A DNA stretch of 64,000 bases from contig CBINHC010000008.1 of the NCBI GenBank assembly GCA_966250385.1, positions 1-64,000 of the forward strand, in the 5' to 3' direction. Shown piece by piece: positions 32,261-40,999 of the stretch. The notes below the pieces were generated by a model. The model searched no databases, was not told the origin of the DNA, and saw nothing but the letters and a program-made list of their open reading frames with translations. A program made the translations under genes and the position numbers. This DNA is from DASWTL01 sp966250385. GTDB lineage: Bacteria; Bacteroidota; Bacteroidia; Sphingobacteriales; Sphingobacteriaceae. Positions within the stretch are counted from its first letter, which is position 1; each line of letters begins with the position of its first letter.

Positions 32261-34513
32261 ATGGTCCACCTAGCACCTCTGATTACTGATTTAGGACTTA
32301 TTCTTGCTGCCGCCGCTGTCACTACGCTGATATTCAAATGGATACGGCAACCGCTGGTTCTCGGGTATATCCTGGCCGGATTTCTCGTCGGCCCCCATTT
32401 TTCGCTGCTTCCTACCGTCGTTGACGACGAATCGATCACGATCTGGGCAGAAATCGGGGTCATCTTCCTGTTGTTCAGCCTCGGGCTGGAGTTCAGTTTT
32501 AAGAAACTGGTCAAGGTCGGCGGCTCTGCATCGATTACAGCCATCGTCGAGGTGGTTTTCATGCTGCTGTTCGGATTCCTCACCGGCAAAGTAATGGGGT
32601 GGAACAATATGGACAGTATTTTTCTGGGGGGCATCCTGTCGGTATCATCGACCACGATCATCATCCGGGCGTTTGAGGAGCTTGGCGTCAAGCATAAACG
32701 GTTCGCGGGACTGGTTTTCGGCGTCCTGATCGTGGAGGATCTGGTGGCGATACTCTTGCTCGTCCTGCTGTCTACCCTGGCGGCCAGTCAGCAGTTTGCC
32801 GGGATGGAAATGATGACCTCCGTGCTCAAACTCTCCTTCTTCCTGGTACTCTGGTTCATAGCGGGTATCTTCCTGGTGCCGACATTCCTGAAAAAGACAC
32901 GCAAACTGATGAATGACGAAACGATGCTGATCGTTTCACTTGCCCTGTGCATCCTGATGGTTGTGCTGGCGACGAACGTCGGGTTTTCTCCCGCCCTGGG
33001 AGCCTTTATCATGGGATCCATCCTGGCCGAAACCCCCCAGGCGGAACGCGTCGAACATTTGACCAAATCCGTCAAGGACCTGTTCGCAGCGGTATTCTTC
33101 GTTTCTGTAGGAATGCTTATTGATCCGAAGATGCTTGCCGAACATTACAAGGCGATCCTGATCATTTCCGGCGTTACCGTTGCCGGAAAGTTCATCAGTT
33201 CTTCCATGGGCGCGCTGCTGTCGGGGCAGCCGCTCAAGACCTCGGTGCAGACCGGCTTGAGCCTGGCGCAGATCGGGGAATTCTCGTTTATCATCGCTAC
33301 CCTTGGTCTTTCCCTGAAAGTGACGAGCGGGTTCCTCTACCCTATTGCCGTAGCCGTCTCGGCAGTTACGACCTTCACCACGCCGTACCTGATCCGCATG
33401 TCCCAGCCGTTCTATTCGGCAATCGAACGGCTGTTGCCCGAAAAATGGGTCATCAAACTTGACAAGTACAGTTCGGGCACGGCCAAGATCACGACCACCA
33501 CCGACTGGAAGATCCTGCTGCGGGCCTATATCTCCAACATCCTGATCCACTCGGTGATCCTGATCTCCATTATCATCCTATCATCCCGGTTTATCCGTCC
33601 TCTGGTGACCGGCTATATCGGTAAAGGCGGCCGGCCGGATATTATTGCGGTGGTTGTTTCTTTCATTCTGATGGCTCCCTTTCTCTGGGCGCTGTCGGTA
33701 AAACGGATCGAGAAGACCGCCTATTCGCATTTATGGCTGAACAGAAAGGTGCAGCGAGGGCCGCTGATCGCCATTGAGGTCTTCCGGATCCTTCTGGCTA
33801 TCCTATTTTCTTCGGCTATCCTGTATATTTATTTTGAAACCTGGATCGCCATCAGTACAGCGGTATCCCTGCTGGTCATCGGGATGTTCCTTTTCTCGAC
33901 CAAGCTGCAGGCGTTCTATGACCGCCTTGAAAAACGTTTTCTGCTGAATCTTAATGCCCGGAATTCCGGAACCTACAGCAAATTAATCCCCTGGGAAAGT
34001 CACCTGGCCGACCTGGAGGTGTCCCCGGAATCGGCCTTTGTCGGCAAAACCCTGGAAGAACTTGCGTTCCGGGAAAAGTATGGCATCAATATCGCTCTGA
34101 TCGAGCGGGGAAAACTGGTGATCGCCACGCCGGGCCGGGAAGAGCGTCTCTATCCCAATGATAAACTGACGGTTATCGGGACCGACGAACAGCTGGCCCT
34201 GGTGAAGGAGCACCTTGAGGTTTCCAGCCAGATCAATGAAGATCTCCAGGCCGGAAAGAAAGACCTTGAACTGCAGAAGGTGATCATTTCGCATAATTCT
34301 CCGGTATGTTACAAAACGATCCGGGAATCCGGAATCCGGGAACTGTCCCAGGGACTGGTCGTTGCGATCGAACGGGATAATGAACGGATACTGAACCCGG
34401 ACTCCGGCTTTGAATTCCGTCCCGGGGATACCTTATTTATCGTTGGAAATAAAAAGAGGATCAGGGATGTCATATCCAGAAAAGAAGAACAGGAGCCGCA
34501 GGGGAATAAATGA
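32261..34513 (+). CDS. CPA2-type cation:proton antiporter with two C-terminal RCK_C domains
   Basis: The N-terminal 380 residues form a KefB/KefC-like CPA2 antiporter with about twelve membrane helices, including GYILAGFLVGPHFSLLP, FLLFSLGLEFSFKKL and SLAQIGEFSFIIATLGLSL. A second membrane block of about four helices (425-555) follows. Two RCK_C-type domains then sit at about 585-660 and 670-740 (SAFVGKTLEELAFREKYGIN; YKTIRESGIRELSQGLVVAI). The NAD-binding RCK_N domain of KefC is absent. It should exchange K+ or Na+ for protons in the inner membrane. The ion is not predictable. Confidence 0.88.
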   Translation: MVHLAPLITDLGLILAAAAVTTLIFKWIRQPLVLGYILAGFLVGPHFSLLPTVVDDESITIWAEIGVIFLLFSLGLEFSFKKLVKVGGSASITAIVEVVFMLLFGFLTGKVMGWNNMDSIFLGGILSVSSTTIIIRAFEELGVKHKRFAGLVFGVLIVEDLVAILLLVLLSTLAASQQFAGMEMMTSVLKLSFFLVLWFIAGIFLVPTFLKKTRKLMNDETMLIVSLALCILMVVLATNVGFSPALGAFIMGSILAETPQAERVEHLTKSVKDLFAAVFFVSVGMLIDPKMLAEHYKAILIISGVTVAGKFISSSMGALLSGQPLKTSVQTGLSLAQIGEFSFIIATLGLSLKVTSGFLYPIAVAVSAVTTFTTPYLIRMSQPFYSAIERLLPEKWVIKLDKYSSGTAKITTTTDWKILLRAYISNILIHSVILISIIILSSRFIRPLVTGYIGKGGRPDIIAVVVSFILMAPFLWALSVKRIEKTAYSHLWLNRKVQRGPLIAIEVFRILLAILFSSAILYIYFETWIAISTAVSLLVIGMFLFSTKLQAFYDRLEKRFLLNLNARNSGTYSKLIPWESHLADLEVSPESAFVGKTLEELAFREKYGINIALIERGKLVIATPGREERLYPNDKLTVIGTDEQLALVKEHLEVSSQINEDLQAGKKDLELQKVIISHNSPVCYKTIRESGIRELSQGLVVAIERDNERILNPDSGFEFRPGDTLFIVGNKKRIRDVISRKEEQEPQGNK

Positions 34514-34551
34514 TTCGTCGGAAAATTCGGGCGTAAATTTGATGAAATTTA

Positions 34552-34559
34552 TACCTTTG
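34552..34559 (+). promoter_or_regulatory. -7 box (TACCTTTG) before the Mla operon
   Basis: Perfect TAnnTTTG match 106 bp before the mlaE ATG. The leader between contains a small GCCGG/CCGGC-type hairpin around 34615-34635. Confidence 0.45.
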
Positions 34560-34665
34560 CACCCCTTAAGTATACGGTAAAAACACGCAGGTACTTTGAA
34601 TCAACGGCATACAGCCGGTTGGTAAAGGCCGGTTCTTCATGTTTTTGCACAAGATTTCGTGAAAT

Positions 34666-35451
34666 ATGAGCGGTAAAAGTAAGGTAAAGATCAAAACCCG
34701 GATCGAGCGGTTTTTTGAAAATATTTATGATATTTCTCAGTTCATTCTCAGGTACTTCAAAGAATTCTTCAACAGTCCCTATGAAAGCCAGGAACTGCTT
34801 AAGCAGTGCTATAATATCGGCTACCGCTCCCTTTCGCTGATCACCGTTACGGCATTCATTACCGGATTCGTATTCACCAAACAGTCCCGGCCTTCATTGG
34901 CGGAATTTGGCGCAACCTCCTGGATTCCCTCGCTGGTCGGGATTGCTATCGTGCGGGCGCTTGCTCCGCTGGTTACTGCGCTGATCTGCGCGGGAAAGGT
35001 CGGTTCGAGTGTCGGCGCCGAGATCGGATCCATGAAAGTTACCGAGCAGATCGACGCTATGGAGGTTTCAGCGACCAATCCGTTCAAGTACCTGGTTTTC
35101 ACCCGGGTAACCGCCAGCAGCCTGATGCTGCCGGTTCTTACGATGTACACCGGGTTCATCGCGCTGTTCGGCGCCTTTGTCAACGTTTCCACCAATGAGC
35201 TTACCTCTTTCCAGACCTTTTTCCTGAATGCCTTCGAAAAGATCACCTTCCTCGACATCTTTTCATCGGTCGTCCGTTCACTCGCATTCGGCTTTACCAT
35301 CGGCATGGTCGGATGCTATAAGGGTTACCATGCCTCCCAGGGAACCGTTGGCGTAGGTAAAGCGGCGAATTCGGCAGTGGTTGTTTCGATGTTTCTCATT
35401 TTTATTGAAGAGATCATCATTGTGCAGATCGTGAATTCCTTAAGAATGTAA
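34666..35451 (+). CDS. mlaE: MlaE-type ABC permease for lipid transport
   Basis: MlaE is the inner-membrane permease of the MCE phospholipid-transport system that keeps outer-membrane lipid asymmetry. The 261-residue product has five to six membrane helices and the family motifs GKVGSSVGAEIGSMKVTEQIDAMEV and FGFTIGMVGCYKGYHASQGTVGVG. It is the first of three tightly packed genes: mlaF follows at 4 bp and mlaD at 3 bp. No mlaB or mlaC is present here, as in many Bacteroidota. Confidence 0.93.
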   Translation: MSGKSKVKIKTRIERFFENIYDISQFILRYFKEFFNSPYESQELLKQCYNIGYRSLSLITVTAFITGFVFTKQSRPSLAEFGATSWIPSLVGIAIVRALAPLVTALICAGKVGSSVGAEIGSMKVTEQIDAMEVSATNPFKYLVFTRVTASSLMLPVLTMYTGFIALFGAFVNVSTNELTSFQTFFLNAFEKITFLDIFSSVVRSLAFGFTIGMVGCYKGYHASQGTVGVGKAANSAVVVSMFLIFIEEIIIVQIVNSLRM

Positions 35452-35455
35452 ATGT

Positions 35456-36211
35456 ATGGCAGAGCATCGCGAAAAAGTAATTGAGATACGTGACCTGTAT
35501 AAGTCCTTCGGAGACAACCACGTATTGCGCGGTATTGACCTGGACCTTTACCGCGGTGAGAACCTGGTCGTCTTGGGCCGTTCAGGTACCGGAAAATCGG
35601 TACTGATCAAGATCATAGCAGGGCTTCTCCGACAGGATTCCGGCACCGTGGAGGTGCTGGGACGGGCCGTGGACAAGCTAAAGCCCCGGGAGCTCGAAGA
35701 ACTCCGCCTGAAACTGGGCTTTTCTTTCCAGAACAGCGCCCTTTACGACAGTATGACGGTCAGGGAAAATCTTGAATTCCCGCTGCTCCGCCATTCCAAG
35801 CACCTGACCCGCAAAGAGATCAATACCAGCGTGGAGACCGTCCTGGATGCCGTGGGGCTCGCACAGGCCATCAATCAGATGCCGGCGGAACTTTCCGGCG
35901 GACAAAAGAAGCGGATCGGTATCGCCCGGACCATCATTCTCCGGCCGGAGATCATGCTTTATGATGAACCGACGGCGGGTCTTGACCCGATTACCAGTAT
36001 TGAGATCAACAGTCTCATCACGGAAGTTCGGACCCGGTTCAATACCAGTTCGATCATCATTACGCATGACCTGACCTGTGCGAAGTCCACGGGGGACCGC
36101 ATTGCCATGCTGCTCGACGGCGAGTTCGCGCGGGAAGGCAGTTTCAATGAGGTGTTCGATACCCGGGATGAGCGGGTGAAAAGTTTTTATGACTATAATT
36201 TTATACAGTAA
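35456..36211 (+). CDS. mlaF: MlaF-type ABC ATPase
   Basis: The ATP-hydrolysing subunit of the same lipid transporter. At 251 residues it has a Walker A GRSGTGKS (about 42-49), Q-loop FSFQNSALYDSMTVREN, ABC signature LSGGQKKR, Walker B IMLYDEPTAGLD and switch histidine in IITHD. The FxxSALF-like QNSALYD segment is typical of MlaF rather than other ABC ATPases. It starts 4 bp after mlaE, so translation is probably coupled. Confidence 0.94.
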   Translation: MAEHREKVIEIRDLYKSFGDNHVLRGIDLDLYRGENLVVLGRSGTGKSVLIKIIAGLLRQDSGTVEVLGRAVDKLKPRELEELRLKLGFSFQNSALYDSMTVRENLEFPLLRHSKHLTRKEINTSVETVLDAVGLAQAINQMPAELSGGQKKRIGIARTIILRPEIMLYDEPTAGLDPITSIEINSLITEVRTRFNTSSIIITHDLTCAKSTGDRIAMLLDGEFAREGSFNEVFDTRDERVKSFYDYNFIQ

Positions 36212-36214
36212 GCA

Positions 36215-37210
36215 ATGGATATAAAGCAAAATAAGCGTGCAGCTATCGTAGGCGTTTTTATATTTCTGGCCGTCATTATTTTTGTGGCAGGTGTATTTAT
36301 GGTCGGAGGCGGCGGCAGTCTGCTTTCGAAGAAAGCGGAAGTAAAGGCGGTCTTTGACGACATCAAAGGATTGAAAAACGGGAATAACGTATGGTACTCA
36401 GGTGTAAAGGTCGGAACCATAAAGAATGCTGAATTCAATCCGGACGGGTCAGTACTGGTGACCATGGGTATCGACGAGGACGCCAAGAAGTTCATCCCCC
36501 GGAATGTGCAGGCTAAGGTAAGCACCGACGGGCTGGTGGGAAACAAGATCATTATGCTGATGGGCGGTACTCCGGGTTCCGCGTCTATCCAGGGCGGTGA
36601 AACACTGACTGTCGCCAAGGATATCGATACTGAACAGATGATGGCGACTCTTCAGAAGAACAACGAAAACCTGGTAACGATCACCGAAAACATGAAGACC
36701 CTGACCGGGCAGATTGCATCTGGAAAGGGTACTGCCGGAAAGCTGCTCTTTGATGAAACACTGTTCAATACCCTGCAGTCAACCATAGCTGCGGCTAACC
36801 GTACCGCCGCGAATGCCGGCCAGGTAACCAGCCAGCTGGCCGGTTTTACCGCGAAGTTAAACACCAAAGGATCGATCACTCACGAACTGGTTTCCGATAC
36901 GGTGCTTTTCAGTTCGCTGAAGCGTTCTGCAAAACAAATGGAAGATGCCACTGCTTCGATCACGACCATTTCACAGAATTTTGAGACCGCCAGCGAAGGC
37001 CTGAAAACCGGCGACTCACCTGCAGGAGTCCTTCTGACGGATAAACAGGCTGCTGAAGATCTTAAGGAGATCCTGGATAACCTGAATCAGAGTTCAAAAA
37101 AGATGGACGAGACGCTGGAAGCAGCCCAGCACAGTATATTCCTACGCGGTTTTTTCAGGAAGAAAGCCAAGGCGGAAGCTAAACAGGATACAGCTCCGAA
37201 AGCCCAGTAG
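36215..37210 (+). CDS. mlaD: MlaD-type MCE substrate-binding protein
   Basis: The MCE protein forms the periplasmic lipid-binding ring. The 331-residue product has one N-terminal membrane helix (about 11-33) and the MCE domain at about 38-115 (VFDDIKGLKNGNNVWYSGVKVGTI). A long helical and low-complexity tail contains SGKGTAGKLLFDETLFNTLQ and KTGDSPAGVLLTDKQAAEDL repeats. The C-terminus is Lys/Ala-rich. It is the last gene of the operon and converges with the YycJ-like gene only 8 bp away. Confidence 0.92.
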   Translation: MDIKQNKRAAIVGVFIFLAVIIFVAGVFMVGGGGSLLSKKAEVKAVFDDIKGLKNGNNVWYSGVKVGTIKNAEFNPDGSVLVTMGIDEDAKKFIPRNVQAKVSTDGLVGNKIIMLMGGTPGSASIQGGETLTVAKDIDTEQMMATLQKNNENLVTITENMKTLTGQIASGKGTAGKLLFDETLFNTLQSTIAAANRTAANAGQVTSQLAGFTAKLNTKGSITHELVSDTVLFSSLKRSAKQMEDATASITTISQNFETASEGLKTGDSPAGVLLTDKQAAEDLKEILDNLNQSSKKMDETLEAAQHSIFLRGFFRKKAKAEAKQDTAPKAQ

Positions 37211-37218
37211 TTCGCCGG

Positions 37219-38079
37219 CTATCCGAAAAGGGACATCTGAAGCCCGTTATCATGCTGCATGGTGACGGGCTTTTCTTTTACGGCCGGAACAGGGAGCCGG
37301 GTCTGGTCCCCTGTTGCTTCGATCCGGAATACCGGGGACTCCTCAAAGCGGGAAGCAACGAAGATCCGGGTATGACCGGCATGTTTTGAAAACAGCTCGT
37401 GAACCAGCTTCGGGCAGTTATTGTCCTTGGAAAGATGTGAAAGCAGCAGGTAGCTGAGGTGCGGAGCCCGGTGTGTAAGAAAGATTTCCAGTGCCTGGTC
37501 GTTCGACAAGTGTCCCTTACCCCCGCTGATCCGCCGTTTCAAATGGTACGGATACCGCCCTCCGTGGAGCATCTGCGAATCATAATTGGCTTCCAGGAAA
37601 ACGGCATGACATTGCCGGAAATGGCCGATCAGCTGTTCGCATGGCGCGCCGAGGTCCGTAAAGACCCCGACCACTACGTCGCCGCGGGATACCGTAAAAC
37701 TATGCGGCTCAGCCGCATCATGGATCTTGGGAAAGGCTTTGATGCACAGCTCGCCGATGCGGACCTCCTGAAAGGACGAAAATGCCCGGACCAGGTGATC
37801 CTGGATTACGATACCTCCGTTCCGGTGCGTATTTGGCGTGATATAGACGGGTAATTGGTATTTCTTGGCCAGCACGGAGATTCCCCGGATATGGTCGCTA
37901 TGCTCGTGCGATACGAAGATCCCCTTTACCGTTTCCATGCGAAGCCCCAGCCGGGCCATCCGCTTTTCGGTCTCCCGGCATGATATGCCCGCATCGATAA
38001 GTACGGCTTCGTGCTCGGTACCTACATAATAGCAGTTTCCGTTGCTTCCGGAATTCAGCGATGTAATAAAGAGAGACAT
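37219..38079 (-). CDS. MBL-fold metallo-hydrolase, YycJ/WalJ-like
   Basis: The 286-residue protein has the MBL metal motif SHEHSDHIRG and opening LNSGSNGNCYYVGTEHEAVLIDAGISC, both typical of the YycJ/WalJ group. The later metal-binding segment includes LEANYDSQMLHGGRYPYHLKRR, and HLSKDNNCPKLV lies near the end. Group members act as nucleases or related hydrolases on DNA; the activity here is inferred. No signal peptide is present. The pterin dehydratase gene lies 63 bp upstream on the same strand. Confidence 0.88.
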   Translation of the reverse strand: MSLFITSLNSGSNGNCYYVGTEHEAVLIDAGISCRETEKRMARLGLRMETVKGIFVSHEHSDHIRGISVLAKKYQLPVYITPNTHRNGGIVIQDHLVRAFSSFQEVRIGELCIKAFPKIHDAAEPHSFTVSRGDVVVGVFTDLGAPCEQLIGHFRQCHAVFLEANYDSQMLHGGRYPYHLKRRISGGKGHLSNDQALEIFLTHRAPHLSYLLLSHLSKDNNCPKLVHELFSKHAGHTRIFVASRFEESPVFRIEATGDQTRLPVPAVKEKPVTMQHDNGLQMSLFG

Positions 38080-38142
38080 AGGAAATGCAAAGTAACGGAA
38101 AAGAAGTCAATGTTCAAGAGTCCCTGCCTGCAAACCTGGCGG

Positions 38143-38418
38143 TCACAAGGCGTCGATCCGGGAAGCGAGTCTGATGTCCCGGGTCGTGATGCCATCGGCA
38201 TCATGGGTGCTCAGTTCAATGGTCAGCCGGTTGTACCCTCCCCGCCAGTCCGGATGGTGGTTTGCCTGTTCCGCGAGCAGCGCGACACGGGTCATGAATC
38301 CAAAGGTTTCGTTGAAATCCCTGAATGAAAACTGTTTTTCAAGGGCCCTCCCATTGAACTTCCAGCCGGCCAGATCCTTCAACTGCGTCCTGATCTCCTC
38401 ATCAGTGAACTTTTTCAT
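38143..38418 (-). CDS. phhB: 4a-hydroxytetrahydrobiopterin dehydratase
   Basis: PCD/DCoH-family enzyme (91 residues) that dehydrates 4a-hydroxytetrahydrobiopterin, recycling the cofactor used by aromatic amino-acid hydroxylases. The catalytic motif EQANHHPDW with its two histidines is complete, and the LAGWKFNGRALEKQFSFRDF opening and STHDADGITTRDIRLA ending are typical. It can also assist in molybdopterin-related pathways. No phenylalanine hydroxylase gene is in the window. Confidence 0.93.
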   Translation of the reverse strand: MKKFTDEEIRTQLKDLAGWKFNGRALEKQFSFRDFNETFGFMTRVALLAEQANHHPDWRGGYNRLTIELSTHDADGITTRDIRLASRIDAL

Positions 38419-38490
38419 TTTTTAAAACACTTTTACATTTTAAAGAATTGATATACAATAAGATATGTTTAATTCTTAAACCAAGAAATC

Positions 38491-38787
38491 ATGTTTGTCG
38501 TCCGGGATATATTCCAGCTGAAGTTCGGGCATTTCAAGGATGCCCGGAACTTGTTAAACGACGCCGTTTCCGGGAACCTGTTTCCCGAAGCCGCGGAAAT
38601 GAGGGCATTGAGCGATTTTACGGGCCCGTCGTACCGTCTGATCATGGAGATGACCTTCAGCTCCCTGGCTGAGTACGAAAGTGCGCTGACATCGGAACTT
38701 TCAAAGGATGGCTGGCAGCAATGGTACCAGCGGTTCAAACAGCACGTTGACAGCTCCTGCCGGGAAATCCTGAAACAGGTCACCTGA
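38491..38787 (+). CDS. Small protein of the dimeric alpha/beta-barrel (NIPSNAP-like) type
   Basis: A 98-residue protein with an alternating beta and helix pattern: VVRDIFQLKFGHFKDARNLL, a helix, a YRLIMEMTFSSLAEYESAL strand-helix pair and WYQRFKQHVDSSCREIL. This fits the dimeric ferredoxin-like (Dabb/NIPSNAP) fold often used by monooxygenase-like small proteins. No catalytic residue is known. It stands alone and the starting ATG follows an AT-rich leader. Confidence 0.65.
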   Translation: MFVVRDIFQLKFGHFKDARNLLNDAVSGNLFPEAAEMRALSDFTGPSYRLIMEMTFSSLAEYESALTSELSKDGWQQWYQRFKQHVDSSCREILKQVT

Positions 38788-38809
38788 TTTCACCGAAGGT
38801 AATCGGATT

Positions 38810-38911
38810 TTACATACCGGTCACGAATGCTCTGAACAGCATATAATAGGCATACAGGAGGAATAAGGCCAGCAGAACTGCAACCCCGTAGTATATGATC
38901 TTCAGTCCCAT
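38810..38911 (-). CDS. 33-residue membrane microprotein
   Basis: Reading the minus strand from the ATG at 38911 gives a 33-codon frame. After a short MGLKIIYYG start it encodes a single hydrophobic helix (VAVLLALFLLYAYYMLF) ending RAFVTGM and a TAA stop. A lone membrane helix with a Lys at one end and an Arg at the other is the pattern of known bacterial microproteins. The leader upstream is A-rich. No family name can be given; coding status is inferred from the length, hydrophobicity and clean start and stop. Confidence 0.5.
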   Translation of the reverse strand: MGLKIIYYGVAVLLALFLLYAYYMLFRAFVTGM

Positions 38912-39121
38912 AAGCTTTTTTGTTGGTTATTTACTTGAACAACAAGCCATTATTGGAATAGTTTCGGAGTTTACGTGTTAGTTAAGTTTATTTTTGCCGG
39001 TGTGGGAGCAAGCGGCCGGCTGCGCCTTTCGGAGCGATTAATTATCCGTTTGCAATAAATCGGTTCGGAGCACCTTGTTAGAAGAATATTCGTACCTTTG
39101 CATCAATTCAAATAAAATATA
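38912..39121. other. Intergenic leader of the cold-shock gene
   Basis: Together with the microprotein this fills the gap between the NIPSNAP-like gene and cspA. I see the TACCTTTG box at 39093 and no other recognisable element. Confidence 0.4.
39093..39100 (+). promoter_or_regulatory. -7 box (TACCTTTG) before the cold-shock gene
   Basis: Perfect TAnnTTTG match 21 bp before the cspA start, giving a leader of only about 15-17 nt. The long cold-sensing leader of E. coli cspA is therefore absent. The nearest TTG (39075) is 15 bp upstream, slightly closer than usual. Confidence 0.5.
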
Positions 39122-39316
39122 ATGCAAAAAGAAGGCACAGTAAAATTTTTTAATGCTACAAAGGGATTTGGTTTTATCAAACAAAATGATGACCAAAGCG
39201 AGATCTTTGTGCATGTTTCTGGTTTGATCGATGAAATCCGTGAGAATGACACGGTAACGTTCAACGTAGAGCAGGGTCGTAAAGGCCTAAACGCGGTAAA
39301 TGTAAAAGTAATATAA
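39122..39316 (+). CDS. cspA: Cold-shock domain protein
   Basis: A 64-residue CSD protein, a small beta-barrel that binds single-stranded nucleic acid and acts as RNA chaperone. Both RNA-binding motifs are present: KGFGFI (RNP1, about 14-19) and IFVHV (RNP2, about 28-32). The short leader suggests control at transcription rather than by an RNA thermosensor. A terminator follows. The gene is a neighbour of an RRM RNA-binding protein, making a small RNA-binding cluster. Confidence 0.95.
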   Translation: MQKEGTVKFFNATKGFGFIKQNDDQSEIFVHVSGLIDEIRENDTVTFNVEQGRKGLNAVNVKVI

Positions 39317-39339
39317 AAACACTATAGATTTAGTCGTGG

Positions 39340-39378
39340 AGCATTCATCTCTTTAGGGGGGTGAATGCTTTTTATTTT
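39340..39378 (+). terminator. Terminator of cspA
   Basis: An 8-bp stem (AGCATTCA / TGAATGCT) with a 14-nt loop is followed by a T-rich tract. Confidence 0.75.
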
Positions 39379-39538
39379 AAAACAGGATATCCGGGAACCC
39401 TGATCGGCCGCACTTTCAACATTCGTGAAACCGCACAGCAAAGTGATTGTTACTTAGCATGTTCCTTTCACTTGCGGCTAATATCAGTGTTCTTCCTCTG
39501 GAGAAAGTCTTCCGGGGCATTAAAAACAAATTATTTAA

Positions 39539-39853
39539 ATGAAAATATTTATTAAAGGACTTCCCCTGCAGGTTGGGGAAGAAGAATTGAAAGAAGTTTT
39601 CGGGGATTTCGGACAAGTAAAATCTCTGAGAATTATTGTTGACCGTGAAACCGGCAAAAGCAAAGGATTTGGCTTCGTGGAGATGCCTTCCGATGATGAG
39701 GCCCGTGAAGCGATCCGGAACATGAACGGCGGCGATTATTACGGCAACCGGATCCTGGTCACTGAAGCCAAGGAAGATGGTGCTGCACCCGGCGGCCGCG
39801 GCGGGAATTTTAACCGTCAGCCCAGGAATAACTCAAAAAATTTCAGGTTCTAA
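39539..39853 (+). CDS. RRM-type RNA-binding protein
   Basis: The 104-residue protein is one RNA-recognition motif with RNP2 IFIKGL at the start and RNP1 KGFGFVEM at about 42-49. A Gly/Arg/Asn-rich tail follows (APGGRGGNFNRQPRNNS). Such single-RRM proteins are common in Bacteroidota and cyanobacteria and bind RNA; some are cold-induced. Its position just after cspA supports a related role. A leader of about 160 bp precedes it. Confidence 0.92.
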   Translation: MKIFIKGLPLQVGEEELKEVFGDFGQVKSLRIIVDRETGKSKGFGFVEMPSDDEAREAIRNMNGGDYYGNRILVTEAKEDGAAPGGRGGNFNRQPRNNSKNFRF

Positions 39854-39979
39854 AAAGTTCCTTTCGTCTCGTCCATGCTGCATGGGCGAGGCTTGAAGAA
39901 CCCCATACCATCAGCAGGGAGCATGCTTCAGGGCCTGGGTCCTGAACCGGCGTCAGGTTCTCTGTTCAACGATCCTGCC

Positions 39980-40735
39980 ATGTCATCAGAAATCCTACCT
40001 AAACGATTGAATAAGTTCATCAGTGAAACCGGTTACTGCTCACGCAGGGAAGCGGATAAGCTGATTGAACAGGGCCGGGTCACGGTCAATGGTGAATTGC
40101 CCCTGCTCGGCGAGAAGGTGACCCCTGAGGATCACATTGAGGTTGACGGAACTTCCATCACCAGCAGGGAGAAACCGGTGTATCTTGCGTTCAACAAACC
40201 GGTGGGCATCACCTGCACGACTGAACTCCAGGTGAAGGGCAATATCGTCAGCTTTATCAACTATAAGAAACGGATCTTCCCGATCGGCAGGCTTGACAAG
40301 CCTTCCCAGGGGCTGATATTTCTCACCAATGACGGGGATATCGTCAACAAGATCCTCAGAGCCGGCAACAATCACGAGAAGGAATACGTGGTGACCGTCG
40401 ACAAGCCGGTCACGCAGAAGTTCCTGGATAAGATGGCCGGCGGTGTACCGATCCTCGACACCGTGACACGCAGATGCAAGGTCACCCAGGAAGATAAGTT
40501 CGTCTTCAGGATCGTCCTGACTCAAGGGCTGAACCGCCAGATCCGCCGGATGTGTGAGGCGCTGGGGTACCGGGTAACCAAACTGAAGAGAACGAGGATC
40601 ATGAATATCACGCTCCGCGGTCTCCCCGTAGGTGAGTGGCGGTATCTGACCCCGCGCGAGATCAGCGAGATCCAGGAACTCGTGCAGACTTCGAGCAAGA
40701 CTGAAGAAGCTTCCTTCCTTGATGTGGAGGAATAG
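39980..40735 (+). CDS. rluF: 23S rRNA pseudouridine synthase, RluF type
   Basis: RluF converts U2604 of 23S rRNA to pseudouridine. The 251-residue product has an N-terminal S4 RNA-binding domain (KRLNKFISETGYCSRREADKL). The catalytic domain carries the active-site aspartate in GRLDKPSQGLIFLTNDGDI and NNHEKEYVVTVDKPV, which is diagnostic of RluF rather than RluB/E. I chose the ATG at 39980 because the frame's earlier start at 39875 adds 35 residues without domain features just after the RRM gene. Confidence 0.92.
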   Translation: MSSEILPKRLNKFISETGYCSRREADKLIEQGRVTVNGELPLLGEKVTPEDHIEVDGTSITSREKPVYLAFNKPVGITCTTELQVKGNIVSFINYKKRIFPIGRLDKPSQGLIFLTNDGDIVNKILRAGNNHEKEYVVTVDKPVTQKFLDKMAGGVPILDTVTRRCKVTQEDKFVFRIVLTQGLNRQIRRMCEALGYRVTKLKRTRIMNITLRGLPVGEWRYLTPREISEIQELVQTSSKTEEASFLDVEE

Positions 40736-40762
40736 CCCTTGTGAAGCCCGGTAAAATCTCCG

Positions 40763-40770
40763 TATTTTTG
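40763..40770 (+). promoter_or_regulatory. -7 box (TATTTTTG) with TTG at 21-bp spacing
   Basis: TTG at 40739-40741, a 21-bp spacer and TATTTTTG form a complete Bacteroidota promoter. The -7 box ends 4 bp before the ATG at 40775, so a leaderless mRNA is likely. Confidence 0.6.
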
Positions 40771-40774
40771 CGTC

Positions 40775-40999
40775 ATGCAGGAGCCATTCGATATCACCAT
40801 CGGTCAACAGATTTACTCCATATTCCCTGAAGAAGACGAGATCTTTACAGTATTCAAGGATGGGGTTGAATATGTGAAGATCCAGAAGGATGATAATGAC
40901 CAGTGGCTGAAGCTGGATCCTGAAACCGAACTTCCGTTGTTTACCGAAGATGATGAAGTTAACCAGATCGGCCGGGAGATCCTGAAAAACTACGAATAG
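40775..40999 (+). CDS. Small acidic conserved protein, 74 residues
   Basis: I do not recognise a named family. The protein is acidic, short, and looks like a small mainly-beta domain (FDITIGQQIYSIFPEEDEIF, then GVEYVKIQKDDNDQWLKLD). There is no signal peptide. A complete promoter overlaps its start region, so it is a separate unit from rluF despite the same direction. Confidence 0.65.
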   Translation: MQEPFDITIGQQIYSIFPEEDEIFTVFKDGVEYVKIQKDDNDQWLKLDPETELPLFTEDDEVNQIGREILKNYE

